From: Desulfococcus sp041737845
GTDB lineage: Bacteria > Desulfobacterota > Desulfobacteria > Desulfobacterales > Desulfococcaceae
NCBI RefSeq assembly: GCF_041737845.1
Contig: NZ_JBGSQX010000067.1
Coordinates: 1 to 31,903 of the forward strand
Direction: 5' to 3'
Length of the DNA: 31,903 nucleotides
Positions 6,502 to 14,143 of this stretch are shown piece by piece. The position numbers were made by a program, and so were the translations under genes. The notes under the pieces are model-generated. The model ran no database searches. It saw only the letters and a list, made by a program, of their open reading frames with translations, and was not told the origin of the DNA. The first letter of the stretch is position 1, and each line of letters opens with the position of its first letter.

Positions 6502-8937
6502 ATGTCACCGCAACCGCCACTGGAAAAAGGGATCCGGGTTCCCGAATCGATTCCCGTGAGGATCGACTTCGAGGCCATCACCCAATTGTTCACGCAAGCC
6601 CGGGCCCAGGGCCGCGATTTTCTCTTCGAGCATGAGACCTATGCGCTGCTGAACCATTCCGGGGCAGAAACGCCGCCCCGCACCCATCTGCTGGCCAAGG
6701 GCAGCCGGCCCGCAGACGAGGAGCTGACCGCCATGCCGGGCGACAGGGTCGTCCTCAAGATTGTATCGCCCGCCATCATCCACAAAACCGAGGTGGGCGG
6801 CGTGCGGGTGGTTGAGAAGCATCCCGACAACATCCGTTCCGCCTGGCGGCGCATGATGGTTGAGGTGCCTGAAAATTATGCCTCCATGATCGAACGCCGG
6901 TCCATCCATGCCCCGGAGATCTACCGCGGCCTGTTCGGGGAAGCGCTCCAGCAGGCCGTCGCCCGGGATATTCAGGGCGTGCTGATGGTCCAGTTCATGC
7001 CCCCGGACTCCCAGGCGTTCGGCAACGAGATGATCGTGGGAATTCGCAACACCCGCGAGTTCGGCATGATCCTCAGCGCCGGACTGGGGGGCACCGACAC
7101 CGAGCTGTATGCCGAGCGGTTCCGCAAGGGCCAGGCCATCGTGGCCGCGTCCACGGCCCTGACCGACGGGGAGGCGTTTTTTGCGCTGTTCCGAAAAACC
7201 ATCTGCTACCGGAAGCTGGCGGGCCTGACCCGAGGCCGGCGCCGGATCGTGACCGACGAGCAGTTGATCGAGTGCTTCGCCTCCTTCATCGCCATGGCCA
7301 ACCGCTACTCGCCGGTCAACCCGGAGGCGCCGTTCATCATCGAGGAGTTGGAGATCAACCCCTTTGCCTTCACCGACTACCTCATGGTGCCCCTGGACGG
7401 CATGTGCCGCTTCGCCCGGCCGGGAAGCATGCCGGCAGCCCGGCCCTTTCACAAGATCGGTACCCTGCTGAGGCCCGAAACCATCGGCATCGTGGGCGTC
7501 TCCACCTCCCGGATCAACTTCGGGCGGGTGATCCTCAACAACATCCTGGCGGGCGGGTTCGATCCGGCCAACATCCGGATCATCCGCCCCGGCATGGCGG
7601 ACTTCGAAGGGATCCGCTGTGTCCCCGACCTGGCCTCCCTGGATGTCAAGCTGGACCTCTTCGTCGTTGCCGTGGGGGCCCACAAGGTGCCGGAGCTGGT
7701 AGACCAGGTCATTGCCGCCCGGGCTGCCGAGACGGTCATGCTGATCGCAGGAGGCATGGGCGAAACCGAGGAGAGCGCCGATCGGGCCCGAAAACTGATG
7801 GATCGCATCCGGCACGCCCATGCTGCGGAGGACGGGGGGCCGGTGTTTCTGGGGGCCAACTGCCTGGGGGTCGTTTCCCATCCCGGGAAATATGACACCC
7901 TTTTCATTCCCGAGGCCAAACTGCCCAAACGGCGGGGAGATCACACACGAAATGCCGCATTCGTCAGCCAGAGCGGGGCCTTCATGATCACCCGGCTGAG
8001 CAAGCGGCCGGAACTGGACCCGGCCTACATGATATCGGTGGGCAACCAGAACGACCTGACCCTGGGCGACATGCTCTGCCACCTCAAGGACGATCCCGCC
8101 ATCGATGTCATTGCGGTCTATGCCGAGGGCTTCAAGGACCTGGACGGACTGGCCTTCACCCGCGCGGTGCGGGAGGCGGTGGGTTCCGGCAAGGAGCTCG
8201 TCTTCTACAAGGCGGGCCGCACCCAGGAAGGCAAGTCGGCCACGTCCGGCCACACCGCCTCCCTGGCCGGGGACTACATGGTCTGCGAATCCTGCGTGCG
8301 CCAGGCCGGGGGGATCGTGGCCCAGAACTTTTCTCAGTTCGAGGACCTGCTGATGCTGGCCCAGCGCTTTCACGGCAAGCGGATCAACGGCAATCGCCTG
8401 GCCGCCCTGAGCGGGGCCGGATTTGAAGCCGTCGGCATGGCCGACAACATCCAGTCCGACGACTACACCCTGCGAATGGCCCGCCTGGATGCCGCCACCG
8501 TTGACAAAATTGCGGTTATGCTCCGGGAAAAGGGGCTGGACGCCCTGGTGCAGGTCAAAAATCCCCTGGATATCAATCCCGGGGCCGACGACGAGGCCCA
8601 CGTGGCCGCCGTCCGGCACCTGGCCGAAGACCCCCACGTGGATGCCGTGGTGGTGGGGCTGGATCCCCTGTCGCCGGCCATGCGCACCCTGGCCGAATGC
8701 GAATCCGGGCGGTACAATTTCGACGACCCGGGCAGCATCGCGGCCGAGATGCCCCGCCTGGCGGCGGCCCTGGAAAAGCCGGTGGTAGGCGTGGTGGATG
8801 CCGGCCGCCTTTACGACCCCCTGGTGGAACGGCTTTCGGCCGGCGGCATGGCCGTGTTCCGCTCATCGGACCGGGCCGTCCGGGCACTGGCCATGTATAT
8901 CGAAGGGCGCCTGTATGCGGAGACGCTGCGGCATTGA
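6502..8937 (+). CDS. Acetate-CoA ligase (ADP-forming), fused ATP-grasp plus CoA-binding subunits
   Basis: An 811-residue NDP-forming acyl-CoA synthetase: acyl-CoA + ADP + Pi gives acid + ATP + CoA. The ATP-grasp (beta-like) half comes first (residues ~1-300, with VVLKIVSPAIIHKTEVGGV and IIEELEINPFAF). The CoA-binding Rossmann domain starts near residue 318 (KIGTLLRPETIGIVGVS). The succinyl-CoA-ligase-like half follows, with the expected phosphohistidine in SGHTASLAGDY at residue 584 and FVSQSGAF. This is the beta-alpha order, opposite to most archaeal fusions. The ATG at 6502 has GAGG 9 bases upstream; an upstream in-frame TTG at 6487 lacks one. The acyl substrate (acetate, or longer/branched acids from amino-acid breakdown) is not determined. 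Confidence 0.88.
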   Translation: MSPQPPLEKGIRVPESIPVRIDFEAITQLFTQARAQGRDFLFEHETYALLNHSGAETPPRTHLLAKGSRPADEELTAMPGDRVVLKIVSPAIIHKTEVGGVRVVEKHPDNIRSAWRRMMVEVPENYASMIERRSIHAPEIYRGLFGEALQQAVARDIQGVLMVQFMPPDSQAFGNEMIVGIRNTREFGMILSAGLGGTDTELYAERFRKGQAIVAASTALTDGEAFFALFRKTICYRKLAGLTRGRRRIVTDEQLIECFASFIAMANRYSPVNPEAPFIIEELEINPFAFTDYLMVPLDGMCRFARPGSMPAARPFHKIGTLLRPETIGIVGVSTSRINFGRVILNNILAGGFDPANIRIIRPGMADFEGIRCVPDLASLDVKLDLFVVAVGAHKVPELVDQVIAARAAETVMLIAGGMGETEESADRARKLMDRIRHAHAAEDGGPVFLGANCLGVVSHPGKYDTLFIPEAKLPKRRGDHTRNAAFVSQSGAFMITRLSKRPELDPAYMISVGNQNDLTLGDMLCHLKDDPAIDVIAVYAEGFKDLDGLAFTRAVREAVGSGKELVFYKAGRTQEGKSATSGHTASLAGDYMVCESCVRQAGGIVAQNFSQFEDLLMLAQRFHGKRINGNRLAALSGAGFEAVGMADNIQSDDYTLRMARLDAATVDKIAVMLREKGLDALVQVKNPLDINPGADDEAHVAAVRHLAEDPHVDAVVVGLDPLSPAMRTLAECESGRYNFDDPGSIAAEMPRLAAALEKPVVGVVDAGRLYDPLVERLSAGGMAVFRSSDRAVRALAMYIEGRLYAETLRH

Positions 8938-9142
8938 GGATATCCTTCCAGGGCATTTAAGCCTTGCAAGCCATGGGTGGCCCGGCCATAAGGAAAGGCG
9001 GTCGGTGGGCGGGGTATTTTCGTTCGGGAAGGATCAGATCGTATCCGGTCATCTTTCTGACCACGAATCGGCAAAACCGGCAAAATTTTTGACCGGATCA
9101 TGTCTCTGGAGGTTACGGGAGGCCGGGGACACCTGCGGGAAA

Positions 9143-9181
9143 TCCATCCTCACCCTTGAGTTTGGCGCCGTTTGCTGGTAA
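9143..9181. repeat. 39-bp direct repeat, left arm of the MntA/HepT cassette
   Basis: Matches 10098-10136 with two mismatches; the shared core ends CCGTTTGCTGGTAAG. The two arms enclose the antitoxin/toxin pair and the region upstream of it. See the right arm for interpretation. Confidence 0.85.
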
Positions 9182-9328
9182 GCGGATATTCGACGCATCA
9201 GCGGCGCGCAGAGACGCCAACCCGAAACAGGTCTATTGCGTCGATCACGCGATGGTGACCTCCGTGTCTTCGGGAATCCAGATCAACTCCGGCATGGCGG
9301 TTCCTTCTCGACCTGCCGGAATCCGCGG

Positions 9329-9365
9329 AATCGCCTCTGCCCGGGGATCGTCTCCCATCCCGGGA
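9329..9365 (+). pseudogene. Short relic similar to the acyl-CoA ligase gene
   Basis: These 37 bases match 7861-7897 of the ligase gene at 33 positions by hand count; all four differences are transitions. The encoded peptides, CPGIVSHPGRYD here and CLGVVSHPGKYD in the gene, are conservatively different. The match fades on both sides. It may be the last trace of a second, diverged ligase gene, or a chance match to a GC-rich palindrome-containing motif (CCCGGG). Confidence 0.4.
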
Positions 9366-9422
9366 GATATGACAGGCGCTTCCACCGGGAAGACGCCGAT
9401 GACAAAGGAGGTACGGCAACCG

Positions 9423-9740
9423 ATGCAATCCAAAAAGACCGACCCCGTCGAGGAGCTGAGATCAAAGGCCGTCTTTCTACTGAAACCCTATGCCAGAAAA
9501 ATATCCGTATTCGGGTCTTTTGCCAGGGGGGAAAGCACCGAGGCGAGCGATATCGATCTTCTTGTGGAGCTCAAGCCAGCCTCCCAGCGCCCCGCACTGG
9601 GGCTGAAATGGTTCCGGCTGGAAACCGAGCTCGGCCGCCTTATGGGGAAAAAAATCGAGCTGATCAGCGAAAAAGACCTGAATCCTCGTTTAAAACCGTT
9701 TATTGAGAAAGACATCGTGCTGCTGTATGAAGAAGAGTAA
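9423..9740 (+). CDS. MntA-like nucleotidyltransferase antitoxin
   Basis: A 105-residue minimal nucleotidyltransferase. The signature GSFARG followed by SDIDLLVE is visible at residues ~31-50, with the catalytic aspartates in DID. In MntA/HepT modules this enzyme adds AMP units to a tyrosine of the HEPN toxin and so inactivates it. The ATG at 9423 is preceded by AAAGGAGG (9404-9411), about 11 bases away; upstream in-frame starts sit before that site and were rejected. Its last 14 bases overlap the toxin gene. The antitoxin-first order fits the family. Direct repeats on both sides suggest the pair arrived as a unit. Confidence 0.87.
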   Translation: MQSKKTDPVEELRSKAVFLLKPYARKISVFGSFARGESTEASDIDLLVELKPASQRPALGLKWFRLETELGRLMGKKIELISEKDLNPRLKPFIEKDIVLLYEEE

Positions 9741-10074
9741 CCGATTTTTTCTCAGTCATATCCTCGACGCCGTCAAGCAGATCAGAATCTACACGAGCAA
9801 CGTGACGGAGACGCAATTCCATCAGGACAGGCTCATCCAGGACGGCGTCCTCCGGCAACTGGAGGTCATCGGCGAGGCATGCCGGAACCTGCCGGTTGAA
9901 TTCCATGAAAAACACCCGGAGATCCCCTGGCAGGAAATCATCGGTTTGAGGAACCGGCTGGCGCATGCCTATTTCTCCATCAGCATCGAGATCGTCTGGG
10001 AGGTTGTCGTGAATGAGTTGGACAGCCTCGAAAAAAACGTCACCACCCTTCTTGCACAAACCGGGCAACCCTGA
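9727..10074 (+). CDS. HepT-like HEPN-domain toxin
   Basis: A 115-residue alpha-helical HEPN (DUF86) protein. The RNase motif R-x4-H followed by x-Y is seen in RNRLAHAYF at residues ~79-87, inside the longer conserved IPWQEIIGLRNRLAHAYF. The tyrosine of this motif is the residue AMPylated by MntA in the studied systems. The upstream helix ILDAVKQIRIYTSNVTETQF and the DGVLRQLEVIGEACRNLP segment are typical of the family. It likely cleaves RNA when free. The ATG at 9727 overlaps the antitoxin by 14 bases; an in-frame TTG at 9703 lacks a ribosome site. The pair has been linked to phage defence in other organisms. Confidence 0.87.
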   Translation: MKKSNRFFLSHILDAVKQIRIYTSNVTETQFHQDRLIQDGVLRQLEVIGEACRNLPVEFHEKHPEIPWQEIIGLRNRLAHAYFSISIEIVWEVVVNELDSLEKNVTTLLAQTGQP

Positions 10075-10097
10075 AGCCCCTCATCAAGGAGCTGATA

Positions 10098-10136
10098 CCA
10101 TCGTCACCCTTGAGTTTGGCCCCGTTTGCTGGTAAG
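10098..10136. repeat. 39-bp direct repeat, right arm of the MntA/HepT cassette
   Basis: Same 39 bases as 9143-9181 with two mismatches. It ends 39 bases before the yejB start, so the cassette sits in what was presumably the yejB upstream region. The arms could be a long target duplication made on insertion, or a recombination/attachment sequence; no integrase gene is nearby. Confidence 0.85.
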
Positions 10137-10175
10137 GAAGAGGGGAATTTTTTAATACCCTTTGCAAAGGCGCCC

Positions 10176-11207
10176 ATGACCGCGTATTTCATCCGGCGAT
10201 TGCTGCTGATCATCCCGACCTTTCTGGGCATCACCATCATGGTGTTTGCCATAACCCGCCTTGTGCCCGGCGGGCCCATCGAGCGGATCATCGTCCAGGC
10301 CCAGCAGATGCGGAGCATGGAAGGGGGGCACCGGACGGGATCGGCCATGGCCGAGCAGACCCAGCCCCTCTCCGAGGAGCAGATCGCCGAACTCAAGAAA
10401 TACTACGGGTTCGACAAGCCCGTGCTGGTCAGCTACGGGCTCTGGCTGGGCAAGGTCCTCACCGGTGACCTGGGAACCTCCACCCGCTACTACGACCCGG
10501 TCTGGGAGATGATCAAAACCCGGATCCCCATCTCCCTCTATTTCGGCATCCTCTCCATGATCCTGGTCTACGGGGTCTGCATCCCCCTGGGGGTCTTCAA
10601 GGCCGTCCGGCACAAGAGCCTCTTCGACAACCTCTCGTCGGTCGTGGTCTTCATCGGCTACGCCATCCCCGGGTGGGTGGCCGGGGTGCTGCTGCTCATC
10701 CTCTTCTCCTCCCACTGGGATTTCTTCCCTTTGGGCGGGCTCGTGAGCGACGAGTTCGAGGATTTCACCCTGGTCCATAAGATCGCGGACCTGGCCTGGC
10801 ACACGGTCCTTCCCCTTTCGGCCTATGTCATCGGCTCCTTCAGCATCATGACCTTCCTCATGAAAAACACCCTCATGGACAACCTGGCCTCGGACTATGT
10901 GCGAACCGCCATCGCCAAGGGGCTGCCCTTCCGCAAGGCCGTCTTCCGTCACGCCTTCCGCAACAGCCTCATCCCCATCGCCACCCATTTCGGCAACAAC
11001 ATCTCGGTCCTCCTCATGGGGTCGTTCCTCATCGAGACGGTCTTCAACATCGACGGCATGGGGCTTCTGGGTTACGAGTCCATCGTCCAGCGGGACTACC
11101 CGGTGGTGCTGGGCATCCTCGTGATCTCCTCCCTCCTGCTCATGATCGGGAACATCCTCTCGGATATCTGCGTGGCCCTCGTCGACCCCCGGGTGCAGTT
11201 CAAATGA
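10176..11207 (+). CDS. yejB: Peptide ABC transporter permease, YejB/DppB type
   Basis: A 343-residue inner-membrane permease starting MTAYFIRRLLLIIPTFLGIT, the typical first membrane helix of DppB/YejB proteins. It continues with LVPGGPIERI, a periplasmic stretch, YGFDKPVLVSYG and a cytoplasmic EAA loop around YVRTAIAKGLPFRKAVFRHAFRNS that docks on the ATPase. The length and the downstream YejE-, YejA- and YejF-like genes favour the Yej subgroup of oligopeptide importers (microcin C uptake in E. coli) over plain Dpp. The ATG at 10176 has AAAGG 5 bases upstream; reading back to 10110 would include the direct repeat. The stop overlaps yejE by 4 bases (ATGA). A partial, rearranged copy is at 6044-6377. 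Confidence 0.85.
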   Translation: MTAYFIRRLLLIIPTFLGITIMVFAITRLVPGGPIERIIVQAQQMRSMEGGHRTGSAMAEQTQPLSEEQIAELKKYYGFDKPVLVSYGLWLGKVLTGDLGTSTRYYDPVWEMIKTRIPISLYFGILSMILVYGVCIPLGVFKAVRHKSLFDNLSSVVVFIGYAIPGWVAGVLLLILFSSHWDFFPLGGLVSDEFEDFTLVHKIADLAWHTVLPLSAYVIGSFSIMTFLMKNTLMDNLASDYVRTAIAKGLPFRKAVFRHAFRNSLIPIATHFGNNISVLLMGSFLIETVFNIDGMGLLGYESIVQRDYPVVLGILVISSLLLMIGNILSDICVALVDPRVQFK

Positions 11208-12247
11208 GGCTCAATCCCCTCACCCTCAAGAAGATCCGCCGGTTCAAATCCATCCGGAGGGGGTATCTCTCCTTCATCCTCTTCTCCCTGATGATCGCCT
11301 TCTCCCTTGCGGCGGAACTCTTCATCAACAGCAAGGCCCTGGTGGTCCGGTACGAGGGCCGCACCTACTTTCCCACCTACGGCCAGATCCTCCCCGGCAC
11401 CGTCTTCGGCCTCGACTACGACTACGAGACCAATTACCGCGAGCTGAAGGCGCACTTTGCGGCCGAGGGGAAGGGGAACTGGGTGCTCATGCCCGTCGTG
11501 CCCTTCAACGCCTATGAAAACGACCTCCGGGAAGATGCCTTCCCGCCCTTTCCGCCGTCTGCGGCCTCGCGCCATTTCCTGGGCACGGACAACACCGGCC
11601 GGGACATCCTGGCCCGACTGGTCTACGGGTTCCGCATCGCCATCTTCTTCTCCCTTGCCCTGCTCTTCACCAACTACACCATCGGGGTCAGCATCGGGTG
11701 CGCCATGGGCTATTTCGGGGGGCGCTTCGACCTCTTTTTCCAGCGGATCATCGAGATCTGGTCCAACGTCCCGTTCCTCTACGTCATCATCATCATCTCG
11801 TCCGTCGTAGTGCCCAATTTCCTCATCCTGATCCTGATCATGGCCGTCTTCGGGTGGATCGGCATGACCTGGACCATGCGGACCGTCACCTACAAGGAGA
11901 AGGAGCGGGAGTACGTGCTGGCGGCCCGGGCTCTGGGGGCCGGCAATCTGCGCATCATCTTCCGGCACATCATCCCCAACACCGTCGCGGTCATCGTCAC
12001 CTTTGCGCCCTTCTCGGTCTCCGGCGGCATCGTCTCCCTCACCTCCCTCGACTACCTGGGCTTCGGGCTGCCGCCGCCGACGCCCAGTTGGGGGGAGCTG
12101 CTCCAGCAGGGCTGGACCGCCATGGATGCCTGGTGGATCGCGGGCTCCGTGATCGTCGCCATGATCGCGACCCTCATCACGGTGACCTTCATCGGCGAGG
12201 CGGTCCGAGAGGCCTTTGACCCCAAGCTCCACACGATCTACGAATAG
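11204..12247 (+). CDS. yejE: Peptide ABC transporter permease, YejE/DppC type
   Basis: A 347-residue permease. The long first periplasmic loop (about residues 35-125) is a feature of YejE over DppC. FLGTDNTGRDILARLVYGFR, then GYFGGRFDLFFQRIIEIWS and the EAA loop EYVLAARALGAGNLRIIFRH, are family signatures, followed by SLDYLGFGLPPPTPSWGELL and the end EAVREAFDPKLHTIYE. It pairs with YejB to form the membrane channel. The ATG at 11204 overlaps the yejB stop. A 47-base piece of its start is fused to yejB sequence at 6331-6377. Confidence 0.86.
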   Translation: MRLNPLTLKKIRRFKSIRRGYLSFILFSLMIAFSLAAELFINSKALVVRYEGRTYFPTYGQILPGTVFGLDYDYETNYRELKAHFAAEGKGNWVLMPVVPFNAYENDLREDAFPPFPPSAASRHFLGTDNTGRDILARLVYGFRIAIFFSLALLFTNYTIGVSIGCAMGYFGGRFDLFFQRIIEIWSNVPFLYVIIIISSVVVPNFLILILIMAVFGWIGMTWTMRTVTYKEKEREYVLAARALGAGNLRIIFRHIIPNTVAVIVTFAPFSVSGGIVSLTSLDYLGFGLPPPTPSWGELLQQGWTAMDAWWIAGSVIVAMIATLITVTFIGEAVREAFDPKLHTIYE

Positions 12248-12316
12248 GCGCCCGTCCCTGATGACGACACTGTTTTCCCGGCGCTTCAGGCAATGCGCCG
12301 GTGCAAGGATAAACCG

Positions 12317-14143
12317 ATGACACCGAACCGATGGCTTTTCCCCCTGCTCCTTTTGCTCCTCACGGCGTTCGCGCCTCAATGGACCAGGCCGCTTCAGGCC
12401 GCGCCGCCGGCGCTTCCCGCAGACATCCAATGGCTCACCAACGAGGCCGATCCCGTTTTCGCCTCCCCCGAGGCCACGCGGGGCGGAACCTTCCACACCG
12501 CCATCATGAGCTTCCCCCTCACCTTCCGGACGGTGGGGCCGGATTCCAACAGCAGCTTCCGGAGCGCGATCCTGGGCAACCAGTTGAGCCTCATCGGGCT
12601 CCACCCCAACACCCTCAACATCCTCCCGGAGCTGGCCACCCACTGGGCCTTTGATCCGGACAGGAAAACCATGTATTTCAAGCTCAACCCCGAGGCAAAA
12701 TGGTCGGACGGCTTACCGGTCACGGCGGGCGACTTCGCCTTCACCCTCGAGTTCATGCGCTCCAAGCACATCATCGCACCCTGGTACAACGACTACTACA
12801 CCCAGGAGATCGACCGGGTCATCGTCTATGACGACCACACCCTGGCGGTGGTGAGCACCAAGGCGGTGCCCGACCTCCACCTGAAGCTGGGCATTCAGCC
12901 GACGCCCCGCCATTTCTACAAAAGCCTGGACGAGGGGTTTGTCCGGAAATACAACTGGGAGATCGTCCCCAACACCGGCGGCTACCAGATCTCCGATTTC
13001 AGCAAGGGAAAATACGTGATGTTCAAGCGGAAGCAGAACTGGTGGGGGGACCGGCTCCATTACTTCCGATACCGCTTCAACGTGGACCGGGTCAAGTTTA
13101 CAGTGGTCCGGGATGTCAACGTCATGTGGGAGTATTTCAAGAAGGCCCAGGTGGACACCTTTTCCATGAATTTTCCCCAGTACTGGCATATCCGCTCCAA
13201 AACACCCCAGATCGAAAACGGTTACATCGAACGGATATGGTTCTTCAACGACACCCAGCAGTCGGCCATGGGCCTCTGGCTCAACCAGGACCGGGAAATC
13301 TTCAAGGATCCGCGCCTCCGCTTCGCCTTCGCCCACGCCATGAACGTGGAGAAGGTGATCGAGCAGGTCCTGCGCAACGACTACTTCCGCCTGGAAAGCG
13401 GCTTCGTTGGATACGGCCCCTACTCCAACACGGAGATCCGGGCCCGGCGGTTCGACCTCGGGAAGGTGGATGAGTACATGAGAGCGGCGGGATGGCGGCG
13501 GGGCCGGGACGGCATCTGGGAAAAGGACGGAAGCCGCTTCTCGGTGGAGATCTCCTACAGCATCGAGGAGCACACGCCCCGGCTGGTGGTGCTGAAGGAA
13601 GAGGCCAAGAAGGCGGGCATCGAACTGCGGCTCCAGCGGCTCGACCCCTCGGCCGCCTACAAGAAGGTCATGGAGAAGAAGCACGACGTGGCATGGATGG
13701 GCTGGAGCACCTCCCTCCGGCCCCAGTACTGGGAGCATTTCCACTCGATCAACGCCCACAAGCCCCAGACCAACAACATCACCAACACGGACGACCCCGA
13801 GCTGGACAAGCTCATCGACGCCTACCGGAACAGCCTCGTTGAAGCGGAGCGGATCGACCTCTCCCGGCGCATCCAGGCCCGGGTCCACGAGCTGGGACCC
13901 TTCGTCCCGACCTTCATGGTCCCTTACGTGCGGGAGGCCTGCTGGCGGTGGTGGCGCCTGCCGGCCCCGCCCGGCACCAAGATGAGCGGCGACCTGTTCG
14001 ATCCCTTTGACAGCGCCGTCGGCGGATTGTTCTGGTTCGACGACGCCCGGTACGAGGAGACCCGCCTGGCCATGCGAAAGCGGAAGCCGTTTCCGCCGGT
14101 GACCCTCATCGATGAAACCTATAAAATGAAATCACTCCAGTGA
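12317..14143 (+). CDS. yejA: Peptide-binding periplasmic protein, YejA type
   Basis: A 608-residue extracellular solute-binding protein (family 5). A Sec signal peptide is visible: MTPNRWLFPLLLLLLTAFA followed by a small-residue site near residue 28 (LQA-AP). There is no lipobox cysteine, so it should be a soluble periplasmic protein. ATRGGTFHTAIMSFPLTF, WSDGLPVTAGDFAFTLEF and the late FVPTFMVPYVREA are typical of the family. Length, NNITNTDDPELDKLIDAYRN and its place among YejB/E/F favour YejA. AAGGA lies 7 bases before the ATG at 12317; an in-frame ATG at 12293 lacks one. It has 69 bases of space after yejE. The stop overlaps yejF by 4 bases. Confidence 0.84.
   Translation: MTPNRWLFPLLLLLLTAFAPQWTRPLQAAPPALPADIQWLTNEADPVFASPEATRGGTFHTAIMSFPLTFRTVGPDSNSSFRSAILGNQLSLIGLHPNTLNILPELATHWAFDPDRKTMYFKLNPEAKWSDGLPVTAGDFAFTLEFMRSKHIIAPWYNDYYTQEIDRVIVYDDHTLAVVSTKAVPDLHLKLGIQPTPRHFYKSLDEGFVRKYNWEIVPNTGGYQISDFSKGKYVMFKRKQNWWGDRLHYFRYRFNVDRVKFTVVRDVNVMWEYFKKAQVDTFSMNFPQYWHIRSKTPQIENGYIERIWFFNDTQQSAMGLWLNQDREIFKDPRLRFAFAHAMNVEKVIEQVLRNDYFRLESGFVGYGPYSNTEIRARRFDLGKVDEYMRAAGWRRGRDGIWEKDGSRFSVEISYSIEEHTPRLVVLKEEAKKAGIELRLQRLDPSAAYKKVMEKKHDVAWMGWSTSLRPQYWEHFHSINAHKPQTNNITNTDDPELDKLIDAYRNSLVEAERIDLSRRIQARVHELGPFVPTFMVPYVREACWRWWRLPAPPGTKMSGDLFDPFDSAVGGLFWFDDARYEETRLAMRKRKPFPPVTLIDETYKMKSLQ

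Larger units (their letters stand above)
8938..9422. other. Gene-free region with direct repeat and ligase-like relic
   Basis: No gene is supported. 8938-9142 shows no terminator I can identify. A 39-bp direct repeat arm is at 9143-9181. At 9329-9365 a stretch resembles the codons for CLGVVSHPGKYD of the upstream ligase gene. A minus-strand frame of about 60 codons covers 9245-9433 but has no matching family or ribosome site. Confidence 0.5.

Noticed and set aside
6505..8637. 710-codon open frame antisense to the acyl-CoA ligase gene
   Set aside because: Long mirror frames are expected opposite high-GC genes. The translation is low-complexity in Gly/His/Gln/Val with no domain, while the sense strand encodes all ligase motifs.
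9245..9433. 62-codon minus-strand frame within the cassette's left part
   Set aside because: No ribosome site, no family match I can recall, and it overlaps the antitoxin's own Shine-Dalgarno and start.
11096..12643. 515-codon antisense frame across yejE and yejA
   Set aside because: Extremely Asp/Glu/Gly-rich with no recognisable fold; a GC-driven shadow of the sense genes.
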